64,000 nt of DNA, taken from an uncultured Acidimicrobiia bacterium (GTDB lineage Bacteria > Actinomycetota > Acidimicrobiia > Spongiisociales > Spongiisociaceae). Made by a program: the position numbers and the translations under genes. Shown here one piece after another: positions 56,780 to 64,000 of this stretch. The first letter of the stretch is position 1. Each line of letters begins with the position of its first letter. The DNA lies in assembly GCA_958295745.1 (NCBI GenBank), contig OY282370.1, positions 868,001 to 932,000 on the forward strand. Direction: 5' to 3'. The notes under the pieces were generated by a model, which was not told the DNA's origin, made no database searches, and saw nothing but the letters and a program-made list of their open reading frames with translations.

Positions 56780-56965
56780 TGTAGAACAACGCAAGCATCA
56801 CGCAGCTCCGGACTGCGGTTGGTTGCAGCATCTGGCTGAGCCGAAACCTCACGGGATACGGACAGGCCCCCGCGCCCGTCCCCTCCCCGGACCTGGATCG
56901 GTGGAGGCGGGGGTGGGCACCCGGCGAAGCCGGGAGGCGCGCGGAGGTCGCGAAAATCCAAGACT
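56780..56965 (+). ncRNA. repeated structured RNA-like element, copy 3 (shorter)
   Basis: The 5' hairpin is CGCAG, CTCCGGA, CTGCG (56801-56817), with the CCGGA loop seen in copies 1 and 4. The middle stem region is shortened compared with other copies. GGATCGGTGGAGGCGGGGG precedes the 3' hairpin CCCGGCGAAGCCGGG (56920-56934), and the tail reads GTCGCGAAAA. No T-run follows the hairpin. Confidence 0.5.
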
Positions 56966-57120
56966 CCCGCCCCTCTCCCACGCCTGCATTCTCCAAGGGT
57001 TCCGTGTATTGAACGGGGCGGCCAAATCCAAGACGTCCGCCCTCCTTCCCGCCTGGGCAACCGTGAGGAGAACAGGCGGCCCGCTTCCTGTCGCGAAAAT
57101 CCCAGACACCTACCCCTCCC
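56951..57120 (+). repeat. three-copy degenerate repeat, 70-73 base period
   Basis: AAATCCAAGAC at 56954 and 57024, and AAATCCCAGAC at 57097. Each is followed by a pyrimidine-rich run such as CCCGCCCCTCTCCCACG. The first and third are preceded by TCGCGA. The remaining sequence to caiD (57121-57282) shows no other element. Confidence 0.6.
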
Positions 57121-57282
57121 CCACGACTACGGGGCTGCTGACAATCGAGCTTCGCTGGGCGGCCTGATCACGACACGCCGGCCCGAGTCTGCCGCATCTG
57201 GACGATCACCTCGTTTCTCCTGGCATGAGACCGCGGCCAGACCGGGCGGCTTCACGGGAAGTGCATCTATAGACTCCGGACG

Positions 57283-58065
57283 ATGACCGACGCAGTCAGG
57301 GTGATCCGCCGGGGCGCAACGATCGAGGTCACCCTCGACCGCCCCAAGGCCAACGCCATCGACGCCCAGACGAGCCGCGAGCTGGGCGGGGTGTTCACCG
57401 ATTTCCGCGACGACCCCGGCCTCAGGGCGGCGATCTTCACCGGAGCGGGCGATCGGTTCTTCTCGGCGGGATGGGACCTGGCGGCCGCCGCGGCGGGGGA
57501 AGCTTACGAGAGCGACTACGGGCCGGGGGGGTTCGGCGGCTTCCCCGAGCTTCCCGGGCTGAACAAGCCGGTGATCGCCGCCGTCAACGGGATGGCGGCC
57601 GGGGGGGGATTCGAGCTGGCCATGTGCGCCGACTTGGTTGCGGCGGCGGACCACGCGGTCTTCTTCCTGCCGGAAGCGGCGGCGGGGGTGATTCCCGATG
57701 TGGGGGCGGTCCGGCTTCCCAGACTGCTGCCGGCGCACATAGCCGCCGAGGTGCTGATCGCCGGCCGCCGGCTCGGCGCCGCGGAGGCGCTCGGATTCGG
57801 GCTGGTCAACCGGGTGGCGCCGGGCGATGAACTCCTGGACGCGGCCCGGGCCCTGGCCGACCGAGTGTGCGCCCTGGCGCCGCTTGCCGTGGCGGCCGTC
57901 CTCGACATACGCCGCCGCACCGAAGGCATGACCGCGGCGGAGGGGCTGGCGCTGATGCGTTCAGGCAAGATCGAGTCCTACCGGAGGATGCTGTCCTCCG
58001 AGGACGCCTTGGAAGGACCCCGCGCCTTCACCGAGAAGCGCGACCCCGTGTGGAAGGGCCGCTGA
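57283..58065 (+). CDS. caiD: carnitinyl-CoA dehydratase / crotonobetainyl-CoA hydratase CaiD
   Basis: 260 residues of the crotonase fold. Long stretches agree with E. coli CaiD as I remember it: LDRPKANAIDA near the N terminus, TGAGDRFFSAGWDLAAAAAG, GPGGFGGF, KPVIAAVNGMAAGGGFELA, and a C terminus SEDALEGPRAFTEKRDPVWK. This similarity is much closer than for a generic enoyl-CoA hydratase. It interconverts crotonobetainyl-CoA and carnitinyl-CoA. The gene follows RNA element copy 3. Confidence 0.9.
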   Translation: MTDAVRVIRRGATIEVTLDRPKANAIDAQTSRELGGVFTDFRDDPGLRAAIFTGAGDRFFSAGWDLAAAAAGEAYESDYGPGGFGGFPELPGLNKPVIAAVNGMAAGGGFELAMCADLVAAADHAVFFLPEAAAGVIPDVGAVRLPRLLPAHIAAEVLIAGRRLGAAEALGFGLVNRVAPGDELLDAARALADRVCALAPLAVAAVLDIRRRTEGMTAAEGLALMRSGKIESYRRMLSSEDALEGPRAFTEKRDPVWKGR

Positions 58066-58195
58066 ACGGGGTGGTCGGAGGGCGGCGCAACCTGCCCGGA
58101 GGTCGGCCCCGGGGCCGCCGAATACGGCAGTCGATCCTGATGCAAAGCCGGCTGCGGCTCGGACGGCCGCTGCACTGTTATTCCGGCCTGCTTGC

Positions 58196-58201
58196 TACAA
58201 T
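58196..58201 (+). promoter_or_regulatory. candidate extended -10 for the MFS gene
   Basis: TTGCTACAAT, an extended -10 form (TGC-TACAAT), about 96 bases before the GTG start. No good -35 at 17 bases. Confidence 0.35.
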
Positions 58202-58296
58202 GACGAGCCGATGCGGGCCCCTCCGGCCCGTCATGCCCTATTGGCCCGCCGTCCGGGACTCACCCGAGCGGCCCTCTCTCCTACGAGCGGTAGAAC

Positions 58297-59649
58297 GTGG
58301 TCGATTCACCCAACCCTCCTGTCGGATCCGCCGACGTAACCATCCCCGGAACCACCGCGCAGACATTGCTGGGGGCGTGGGGGCTGTTCGCCGCCATCCT
58401 CCTCGTGATGCTGGGGAACGGGATGTTGGTCCCGCTGCTCGGCATAAGGGCCGAGCTCGAAGGTTTCTCGACCACCACCACCGGATTCGTGCTGGGTTTC
58501 TACTACGCCGGGTTCCTGGTCGGGGCGGCGGTCACCCGCCGGCTGGTGGCCCATGTCGGACACATCCGGGTGTACGCGGCGCTGGCCTCGCTGGCCTCGA
58601 CAGCCACCCTGGTATACATCATCACCCCCGACCCCCTCGTCTGGAGCGCGGCCCGGCTGCTGACCGGCTTCGCCATGTCCGGCCTGTTCATCGTCGCGGA
58701 GAGCTGGGTGGGCGATGCGAGCACCAACGAGAACCGCGGGCGGGTGCTGGCCGTCTACATGGTGGTGTTGATGGGCGGCATGGGCCTCGGCCAGCTGCTC
58801 CTGCCCCTGGCCGACCCGGCCGGGAGCGTCCTTTTCATCGTGGGATCGATCCTGGTGTCGATAGCGGTGATACCCATCACGCTGTCCGTCTCGCCGGCGC
58901 CCCGACTGGCCATCTCCGAGAAGCTGCCCATCCGCCGGGTCTGGAACGAGGCATCGCTGGGGCTGGCGGCCGCCTTCGGCCAGGGCGCCGGGGTGGCCTC
59001 CCTGCTGAGCCTGGCGGCGGTGTTCGGCTCCCGGGTCGGTATGAGCGTGGGCCGCATCGCCCTGTTCACCAGCATGGCCGTCTTCGGAAGCATCGCCCTG
59101 CAGGCCCCGGTCGGCGTGTTGTCCGACCGGGTGGGGAGGCGGGGGGTGATGATGGGCACCGGGCTGCTGGCCGCCGGGGTGTGCCTGGTCATGATGTACA
59201 CCGATCATCTGAGCTGGTGGGCGGTGGTCATGTCGTTCCTGGTGGGGGGTTTGACCCTCCCCATGTATCCGCTGGCCCTCAGCTACATAAACGACCGCGT
59301 TCCCGCCGGTTCGTCCGCCGGGGTGAGCAGCCTGATGTCCTTCACCACCGGGGTAGGCGCAGTCATAGGGCCGGTCGGCGCCGCCTTCGTCATGGAAGCC
59401 GCCGGACCCGGAGGCCTGTTTTGGTTCATCGGCGCCGTATACCTCTGCATCACCCTCTACGCCGGAATACAGATCCTCACCCAAGAGGGGATCCCTGCCA
59501 AGGAACGGCGGGCCTTCGTCATGGTGCCGGCCCGCGCCGGTGCGGTCATCCTCCACATGGCCCGGCGGCGGCGGCGCCACCCCGTCGAAGCGGCGGCCGA
59601 GAATGCTCCGGAGGAACGGTGCGAACCCGAGCAGACCGGTCGTTCGTGA
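58297..59649 (+). CDS. major facilitator superfamily transporter
   Basis: 450 residues with about 12 membrane segments, beginning TLLGAWGLFAAILLVMLGNGMLVPLLG. Conserved cytoplasmic loops are RRLVAHVGHIRVYAALA, RLLTGFAMSGLFIVAESWV and VLSDRVGRRGVMMGTGLLAAG. It resembles the YcaD/YfkF group, whose substrates are poorly known. The C-terminal tail is long, basic and cytoplasmic. It lies behind caiD, so uptake of betaine-type compounds is possible but unproven. GTG start. Confidence 0.85.
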   Translation: MVDSPNPPVGSADVTIPGTTAQTLLGAWGLFAAILLVMLGNGMLVPLLGIRAELEGFSTTTTGFVLGFYYAGFLVGAAVTRRLVAHVGHIRVYAALASLASTATLVYIITPDPLVWSAARLLTGFAMSGLFIVAESWVGDASTNENRGRVLAVYMVVLMGGMGLGQLLLPLADPAGSVLFIVGSILVSIAVIPITLSVSPAPRLAISEKLPIRRVWNEASLGLAAAFGQGAGVASLLSLAAVFGSRVGMSVGRIALFTSMAVFGSIALQAPVGVLSDRVGRRGVMMGTGLLAAGVCLVMMYTDHLSWWAVVMSFLVGGLTLPMYPLALSYINDRVPAGSSAGVSSLMSFTTGVGAVIGPVGAAFVMEAAGPGGLFWFIGAVYLCITLYAGIQILTQEGIPAKERRAFVMVPARAGAVILHMARRRRRHPVEAAAENAPEERCEPEQTGRS

Positions 59650-59891
59650 ACAGCTGCGACTTCGTCATCGTCGGGGGCGGCTCGGACGGATGCTCCGACG
59701 CCATGCTCCCTCCGGCGGGGCAACCCATGGACTACGAGGTGCGGGCTGCGGCGCCCGGTATGGATAAGTGGAGATGCGCCCACTGCCTGCCGTATTTCAA
59801 ACGGCTGAAGGCCGCCTCCCGCCGAACCGATGAGTACCGGGGCCGGCTTATCCCTCCTCGCAGCCGTCCAGGTAGTCCACCGCCGGTTTGA
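59646..59891 (+). pseudogene. remnant of a GMC oxidoreductase (choline dehydrogenase-like)
   Basis: Starts at GTGA over the MFS stop. It reads CDFVIVGGGSDGC (the FAD dinucleotide motif of GMC enzymes), then jumps to MDYEVRAAAPGMDKW and HCLPYFKRLKAASRRTDEYRG, which in BetA lies some 70-80 residues further on. The rest of the roughly 550-residue protein is missing. Read as a decayed betA: an internal deletion plus loss of the C terminus. Choline-to-betaine oxidation would no longer work from here. Confidence 0.7.
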
Positions 59892-60570
59892 TCCCGAGGC
59901 GGAAACGGGCCACCGATCCGTCCTCGATCTCGAAGTAGATGCGGAAGTCGGCGTCGAAATCGTCGTTGGGTACGAAAGCCCAGGCCCGACCGCTCGACAC
60001 CGCATCGTCGGCCCGCTGGATGTTGTCCGGGTAGGCCTCCCGCAGGTCTCCCTCCGAGGTGCCGATCCGCACCCCCGACCTGGTAGCCGCCGGGCTGGGC
60101 GAGTCGATGTCGATGCGGCTGATCGATCCGTTCACCACCATGAACGACACCCCCCGCATGGTGGGGCCGGCGCTCGCGTAATAGCAGCTGTCGGTCGACG
60201 CCCTGCCCAGGTCCCGACGGAGCTCGAGCCCCGCCGCGCCGGACGCCTCCTCCATCGACATACCGACCCGCACCGTACCCAGGGCCCGCAGCGTGACGAT
60301 GGAATCGGGGGTCAGCGCGGCAACCACCGGCTCGATTTCGTCGACGGGGGGCAGGGTTACGGCGGTGGTGGTGACCGGCTGCTCAGCAACCGGAGCTGTG
60401 GAGGGGGTGGTAGTGGGCTCCGTAACCTGCCTGGGGGGAGTGGTTTCGGTAGGAGTCAAGATATCCGTCAGGACGGAGTCAGCGCTGGTCGTGTCGGCCG
60501 GGTCGTCGCTACCGCATGCGGCCGCCGCCAGCGCCAGCACCGCCGCCAACATGATAACCAGCTTCTTCAT
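59848..60570 (-). CDS. lipoprotein of unknown function
   Basis: 240 residues. The signal peptide ends in a lipobox (LALAAAACGS, Cys at about 19). A Thr/Pro-rich linker (about 20-75) precedes a folded domain with TVRVGMSMEEASGAAG and VVNGSISRIDIDSP. CYYAS and DYLDGCEEG hold the only other Cys pair. Anchored outside the membrane. The ATG at 60570 follows GGAGGAG. Not recognised further. Confidence 0.75.
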   Translation of the reverse strand: MKKLVIMLAAVLALAAAACGSDDPADTTSADSVLTDILTPTETTPPRQVTEPTTTPSTAPVAEQPVTTTAVTLPPVDEIEPVVAALTPDSIVTLRALGTVRVGMSMEEASGAAGLELRRDLGRASTDSCYYASAGPTMRGVSFMVVNGSISRIDIDSPSPAATRSGVRIGTSEGDLREAYPDNIQRADDAVSSGRAWAFVPNDDFDADFRIYFEIEDGSVARFRLGIKPAVDYLDGCEEG

Positions 60571-60800
60571 GGCAACTCCTCCGAGCTTACATCGAACATG
60601 AGCACAGTTTAGGCTATATCCTACGGCGCTATCTCCCCGGTATTCTAGGATTTTCCCGCTCTCTCCCGGTGAAAGCGGCGGCGTGCGGGGGGAGATGGTC
60701 TCGACCATCCCTCGGTCGCCGCCGCAACGACCACCCCATGAGGGAAGCGGCTCGACTGCGCTTGCACCTCTGTGAAACCGTATCCGTCACACCCCCGTTG

Positions 60801-60806
60801 TATGTT
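60801..60806 (+). promoter_or_regulatory. -10-like box of RNA element copy 4
   Basis: GTTG-TATGTT, sharing TTGTAT with the -10 region of copy 1. No recognisable -35 at 17 bases, so this promoter is the weakest of the four. Confidence 0.35.
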
Positions 60807-60812
60807 ACGGCG

Positions 60813-61050
60813 GCAGATATCCCAGCGGTCCGGACCGCTGGGATCATTGGAACGCTCCGCCCGGGAACACCGGCCGCCGGTCTTCCGGACCGGTACCGGA
60901 TACCAAGGGCGGGGCGGTCGAAAATAGCTGCGCTGAGACGGATCGGGCGCCGGCGGGTGAACACGCCCCCGGCGGCCCGGAGACGGTGGATCGGCGGCGG
61001 CGGGGGCGGGACCCGGCGAAGCCGGCGGATTCGGGCCGAGAACGCGAAAA
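60813..61050 (+). ncRNA. repeated structured RNA-like element, copy 4
   Basis: A perfect 26-bp palindrome at 60819-60844 (half-site ATCCCAGCGGTCC), within the same GATATC...GATCA frame as copy 1. It is followed by a stem CGCTCCGCCC with GGGCGGGGCG, and the linker CGAAAATAGCTG. A stem GCCGGCGGG with CGCCCCCGGC comes next, then the 3' hairpin CCGGCGAAGCCGG (61013-61025) and the tail GAGAACGCGAAAA. Alignment with copy 1 is clear over about 230 bases. No T-run after the last hairpin. Confidence 0.55.
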
Positions 61051-61150
61051 ACGGGGACGCAGGGACGCGGGCAATCAGGTCGGTTCTCAGATCCGACTCG
61101 TCCACCCCGCGCAACCGGCGCCCCGGCCCACTCCAACCGAAACTTCAATG

Positions 61151-61173
61151 GATGATCAGAGTTTATGATCATC
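61151..61173. promoter_or_regulatory. perfect inverted repeat over the DUF368 promoter
   Basis: GATGATCA, seven bases, TGATCATC. A TATGAT -10 hexamer (61164-61169) lies inside. The predicted start is at or next to the ATG at 61176, so the message may be leaderless, and no ribosome site is seen. Confidence 0.5.
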
Positions 61174-61175
61174 GG

Positions 61176-62090
61176 ATGAACCGCACCCGCCCATCTTGGG
61201 GAGAACTGGCGCTGTTGTGGGTGAGGGGGGCGGCCGTGGGGACGGCCGACCTGGTGCCGGGGGTGAGCGGGGGAACGGTGGCGCTGGTCACCCGCATCTA
61301 CCCGCGCCTGCTAGAGGTGGTGACCGCGGGCGCGGAGGCGGCGGCCTTCCTGGTGCGGGGGGAGGTGCGGAAGGCGGGGAGGCGGCTGCGGTCGGTCGAT
61401 TGGTGGTTCACGGCCGCCGTGGCGTCGGGGGCGGCGCCGGCGGCGGTGTCCTTGGCAGGAGTGATCGAATATCTGCTGGCCGAGCATCCGGTGCGCACCG
61501 CGGCGGTGTTCGCCGGGCTGATGGCGGGAGCATCGGCGGCGGCGGCTCTGATGCTGCGCCGCCCGTCCTTCTCGCATCTGGTCATCGCCGTTCTGGTGGG
61601 GGCGGCCTCTTTCTGGGTCTTCGGTTTTAGGTCGGAGGCGGTGGCCGACCCGGCCTGGTGGGCGTTCTTCCTGGCGGGAGCGGCCGGGGTGTGCGCGTTT
61701 ATCATGCCGGGGGTGAGCGGGTCGTTCGTCCTGTTGGCGGTCGGGATGTACCAGCCGGTGATACGGGCGGTGGCCGGCACCGACCTGCCCGTATTGGCGG
61801 TGTTCGCAGCCGGGCTGCTGCTCGGCTTGGGCGGTTTCGCCCGGGTTCTACAGTGGCTGCTGGCCCGCTGGCACGACCGGGTGCTGGCTGTGATGATCGG
61901 TCTGATGGCGGGTTCTTTTCGCATACTGTGGCCGTGGCCGAACGGATTGGGGGATGAAAACGGGGCGGGGGCCGCCGTCCTGGGAGCACCCGGCCCGGAT
62001 GCGGCCGTACCGGTTGCCCTGGCCGCCGGGTGCGCGGGGGCGGTGGCCGCTTTCGCCTGGTGGGCCAACCGCCGGTCCATGGGGGCGTGA
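61176..62090 (+). CDS. DUF368 family polyprenyl-phosphate transporter-like protein
   Basis: 304 residues with about eight membrane segments. The paired family motifs are visible: LVPGVSGGTVALVTRIY near residue 25 and FIMPGVSGSFVLLAVGMY near 178. DUF368 proteins (PopT) flip undecaprenyl phosphate back across the membrane. The ATG at 61176 is chosen because the membrane domain follows closely. Confidence 0.85.
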   Translation: MNRTRPSWGELALLWVRGAAVGTADLVPGVSGGTVALVTRIYPRLLEVVTAGAEAAAFLVRGEVRKAGRRLRSVDWWFTAAVASGAAPAAVSLAGVIEYLLAEHPVRTAAVFAGLMAGASAAAALMLRRPSFSHLVIAVLVGAASFWVFGFRSEAVADPAWWAFFLAGAAGVCAFIMPGVSGSFVLLAVGMYQPVIRAVAGTDLPVLAVFAAGLLLGLGGFARVLQWLLARWHDRVLAVMIGLMAGSFRILWPWPNGLGDENGAGAAVLGAPGPDAAVPVALAAGCAGAVAAFAWWANRRSMGA

Positions 62091-62297
62091 TCCCTCTACG
62101 GGTCAACTCCCCCGCCGCCGGGGCGACTCGACTCCGGGGGCAACTCAACTCCAAGGCCGCACCCCCTCGGCCGTTCGTTTCAGCAACCAACCGTAAAAGC
62201 AACCCTGAGCAATAGGGTAAAGCTGAGGAAGAAGGTGAAGGAGGTGGAAGGTCCCGAAGCATCTCCCCGCCGGATGCGGCGGCAACGGGGGCATACG

Positions 62298-62369
62298 TGG
62301 GCGCTACTGGGATCGAACCAGTGACCTCTGCCGTGTGAAGGCAGCGCTCTCCCGCTGAGCTAAGCGCCC
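62298..62369 (-). tRNA. tRNA-Val (CAC)
   Basis: Cloverleaf read on the minus strand: acceptor GGGCGCT with AGCGCCC, D arm around TAGCTCAGCGGGAGAGC, anticodon arm CTGCC-TTCACAC-GGCAG with anticodon CAC, and T loop GGTTCGATCCC. No CCA is encoded. Confidence 0.95.
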
Positions 62370-62448
62370 TGGGACCGGCATTGTAGCGGCTCCCCTTCTG
62401 AGACGGGGCGGGGTGAAGGCAACCAACCGCGAGAGCCGAAAGCCGTTC

Positions 62449-63237
62449 CTATTTGCCGCCGCGCGGTTCCCATCGGAAGAAAACCATGGTGATGAATATA
62501 CCCGCCAGCAGCCAGGCCGCCATCACCGCAAAGCGATCCCAGGCCAAGACCGGGCCGGCGCCCATGAAGGCCGCCGCCTCCGGCGGGGTGAACGCCCGTC
62601 CGAACATGGCCGCGAAGTGCTTGAGCGGGAAGACGTCGCCCACCACCAGCAACCAGGAAGGGGCGTCTTCCAGCGGGATGAAGATGTCGGACAGGAACGC
62701 CATCGGCAGGATTATTCCGTTGGCCACGGCCGGCGCCGTGGTGCCGGTCTTCACCAAGGAGCACACCGCCAACCCCAACGCCGAAAAGGTGGCCACCGCC
62801 ACCGAGAACACCAACAGGGCCGCCGGCACGTTCCGCCATACCACCACGAAGTCGAACAGTATCCACCCCAGGGCGAACATGAGCACGATCGCCAGGAAGG
62901 CCGTCCACACCGCCGACAGGATGCGGCCCGACATGTATATCCAAGGAGGGACCGGCGTCCCCCGCACCCGTTTCAGGATGCCTTCGTCCCGGGTGATGGC
63001 CGTCCCGATGGCCAGGTTGGTGAAGGTGGCGGTTGCCGCTGCGAATACGGCGATGGCGGGCGTGAAGAACTGGGCAAATGACACACCCCGCACTTCGCCG
63101 TCGAATATCACCCCGAACAGCACCAGGAACATCACCGGAAAAGCCATGGTGAAGAAGGCCGCCAGCGGCTCCCGCCAGAAGATGCGGTTCGTGTGGCGGA
63201 TATGCACCAGCACCAGACGGAGGTCACCCATCTTCAC
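62449..63237 (-). CDS. ABC-2 type transporter permease
   Basis: 262 residues with six membrane segments. The pattern FFTMAFPVMFLVLFGVIF, then AIGTAITRDEGILKRVRGTPVPPW, is typical of ABC-2 drug or lipid exporters. GTG start at 63237 (ATG two codons later possible), overlapping the ATPase gene by 14 bases. Confidence 0.9.
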   Translation of the reverse strand: MKMGDLRLVLVHIRHTNRIFWREPLAAFFTMAFPVMFLVLFGVIFDGEVRGVSFAQFFTPAIAVFAAATATFTNLAIGTAITRDEGILKRVRGTPVPPWIYMSGRILSAVWTAFLAIVLMFALGWILFDFVVVWRNVPAALLVFSVAVATFSALGLAVCSLVKTGTTAPAVANGIILPMAFLSDIFIPLEDAPSWLLVVGDVFPLKHFAAMFGRAFTPPEAAAFMGAGPVLAWDRFAVMAAWLLAGIFITMVFFRWEPRGGK

Positions 63238-64000
63238 GGCCCTTCTCCTCGTCCAGGATGCTCAGGTAGGCATCTTCCAGGCTGGGGCGCACCACCTCGA
63301 TCCCCTCCAGCTCCACTCCCTGCTCCACCGCCCAGCCGGTCAGCTGATGCAGCAGGGCCGTCGGGCGGACGGTCTGGTAGGAAACCTTGCCCTGCTCCAC
63401 GGAGGGCTCGGCCTCTAGCCGGGGCAGTGAGGTCGGGTCGGCGGTCTTGAATCTGACGGTGGTCGACGGCGGCCCCACCCCGATCGAGTCCGGGGTCCCG
63501 TCGGCCACTATCCGGCCCTTGGACAGTACGATCACCCGGTCGGCCAGATGCTGGGCCTCGTCCAGATAATGGGTGGTCAACAGGATGGTCTTGCCCATGG
63601 AGGTAAGGCCCTCTACCATCTCCCAGGATTTGCGGCGGGCGGACGGATCGAATCCGGTGGTCGGCTCATCCAGAAACACCAAATGGGGATCGCCTACCAG
63701 CCCCAAAGCCAGGTCCAGACGGCGTTTCTGCCCGCCGGACAGGGTCTTGACCTTGGCGTCTGCCTTTTCCTCCAGTCCGACTAGGCGGATCAGGTCTGCG
63801 GCGGGCAAGCGGCAGCTGTATGCGGCCCCGTAGTGCTCCACCGCCTCCCTCACCCGGAGGTTCTGCTCGATCCCGCTTTCCTGCAGTACGATCCCGATGC
63901 GGTCCCGGAACTCCCGCCCGGCCGACCCCGGATCGTATCCCAGCACCTCGATCCGTCCCGAGTCGGCCTGCCGGTAGCCTTCGAGCATCTCCACCAGGGT
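63224..64000 (-). CDS. ABC transporter ATPase, 5' end outside window
   Basis: The reading frame is open to the window end (TLVEMLEGY, just after the expected Walker A lysine), so the P loop itself is missing. Visible are the signature LSGGQKRRLDLALGL, Walker B LVFLDEPTTGFDP, and the switch His in LLTTHYLDEA. The C-terminal 80 residues form an accessory domain. It powers the permease encoded next. Substrate unknown. Confidence 0.92.
   Translation of the reverse strand, partial: TLVEMLEGYRQADSGRIEVLGYDPGSAGREFRDRIGIVLQESGIEQNLRVREAVEHYGAAYSCRLPAADLIRLVGLEEKADAKVKTLSGGQKRRLDLALGLVGDPHLVFLDEPTTGFDPSARRKSWEMVEGLTSMGKTILLTTHYLDEAQHLADRVIVLSKGRIVADGTPDSIGVGPPSTTVRFKTADPTSLPRLEAEPSVEQGKVSYQTVRPTALLHQLTGWAVEQGVELEGIEVVRPSLEDAYLSILDEEKGREDG

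Noticed and set aside
54085-57282. CRISPR-like reading of the repeated elements at 54.4 and 56.9 kb
   Set aside because: The copies are long, few, far apart and in opposite orientation, with no unit-length spacers and no cas genes.
57867-59645. Long plus-strand frame across caiD and the MFS gene
   Set aside because: It is out of frame with both recognised genes and Arg/Pro/Gly-rich. Only its last part (from 59646) is meaningful, as the choline dehydrogenase remnant.

Overview
The window is GC-rich chromosomal DNA from a bacterium, most likely an actinobacterium. The supporting signs are an F420-type LLM oxidoreductase, a Mrp protein without the CxxC motif, many GTG and TTG starts, four-base ATGA/GTGA gene overlaps, and a GroEL ending in GMDF. 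I cannot name the genus. Both ends cut through genes: a SNF2-type helicase on the left and an ABC ATPase on the right.

Layout. 0-8.7 kb: helicase, mrp, acnA, a VOC protein and a thioredoxin-like lipoprotein or anchored protein. 8.7-10.5 kb: a DprA-like plus phosphoribosyltransferase pair behind a consensus LexA (SOS) box. 10.5-14.4 kb: flavin reductase, gamma-glutamyltranspeptidase, LLM oxidoreductase and a small anchored helix-hairpin-helix protein. 14.5-20 kb: groES-groEL and an overlapping udg-tsaE-tsaB-rimI-tsaD operon. 20-27.3 kb: DmpA-type peptidase, methyltransferase, alr, a beta-hydroxyacid dehydrogenase, a VapBC module, an FAH-family hydrolase and a zinc dehydrogenase. 27.4-30.4 kb: an AbiE-like toxin-antitoxin locus with two copies of one operator. 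30.4-45.8 kb: a corrinoid-dependent demethylation locus. 46-50.3 kb: a lower-GC insertion with a nuclease-RecQ helicase and a coiled-coil protein, probably antiphage. 50.4-59.9 kb: carnitine and gamma-butyrobetaine genes, an MFS transporter and a wrecked choline dehydrogenase. 60-64 kb: lipoprotein, DUF368 transporter, tRNA-Val and an ABC exporter.

How the catabolic genes fit together. A CaiD-like hydratase, an acyl-CoA dehydrogenase and an ADP-forming CoA ligase could feed gamma-butyrobetaine towards carnitine. The carnitine dehydrogenase-thioesterase fusion and the BKACE enzyme would turn carnitine into glycine betaine and acetoacetate. The MttB-family methyltransferase, corrinoid protein, MtgA-type methyltransferase and RACo-type activator would remove one methyl to tetrahydrofolate, where MetF can oxidise it. 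A dimethylglycine dehydrogenase-like flavoprotein with its own EtfAB would take the product to sarcosine. The two divergent halves of the demethylation locus share an almost identical promoter and paired operator, so one unseen regulator probably controls both.

The most unusual item is a repeated structured element present four times (near 2.5, 54.4, 56.9 and 60.9 kb). Each copy starts about 10 bases after a -10-like box (three with a -35 at exactly 17 bases). The first hairpin differs in sequence between copies yet keeps its pairing, and each copy ends in a conserved GC hairpin followed by a conserved tail. This looks like a multicopy small RNA family or an RNA-bearing mobile repeat, and I do not recognise it.
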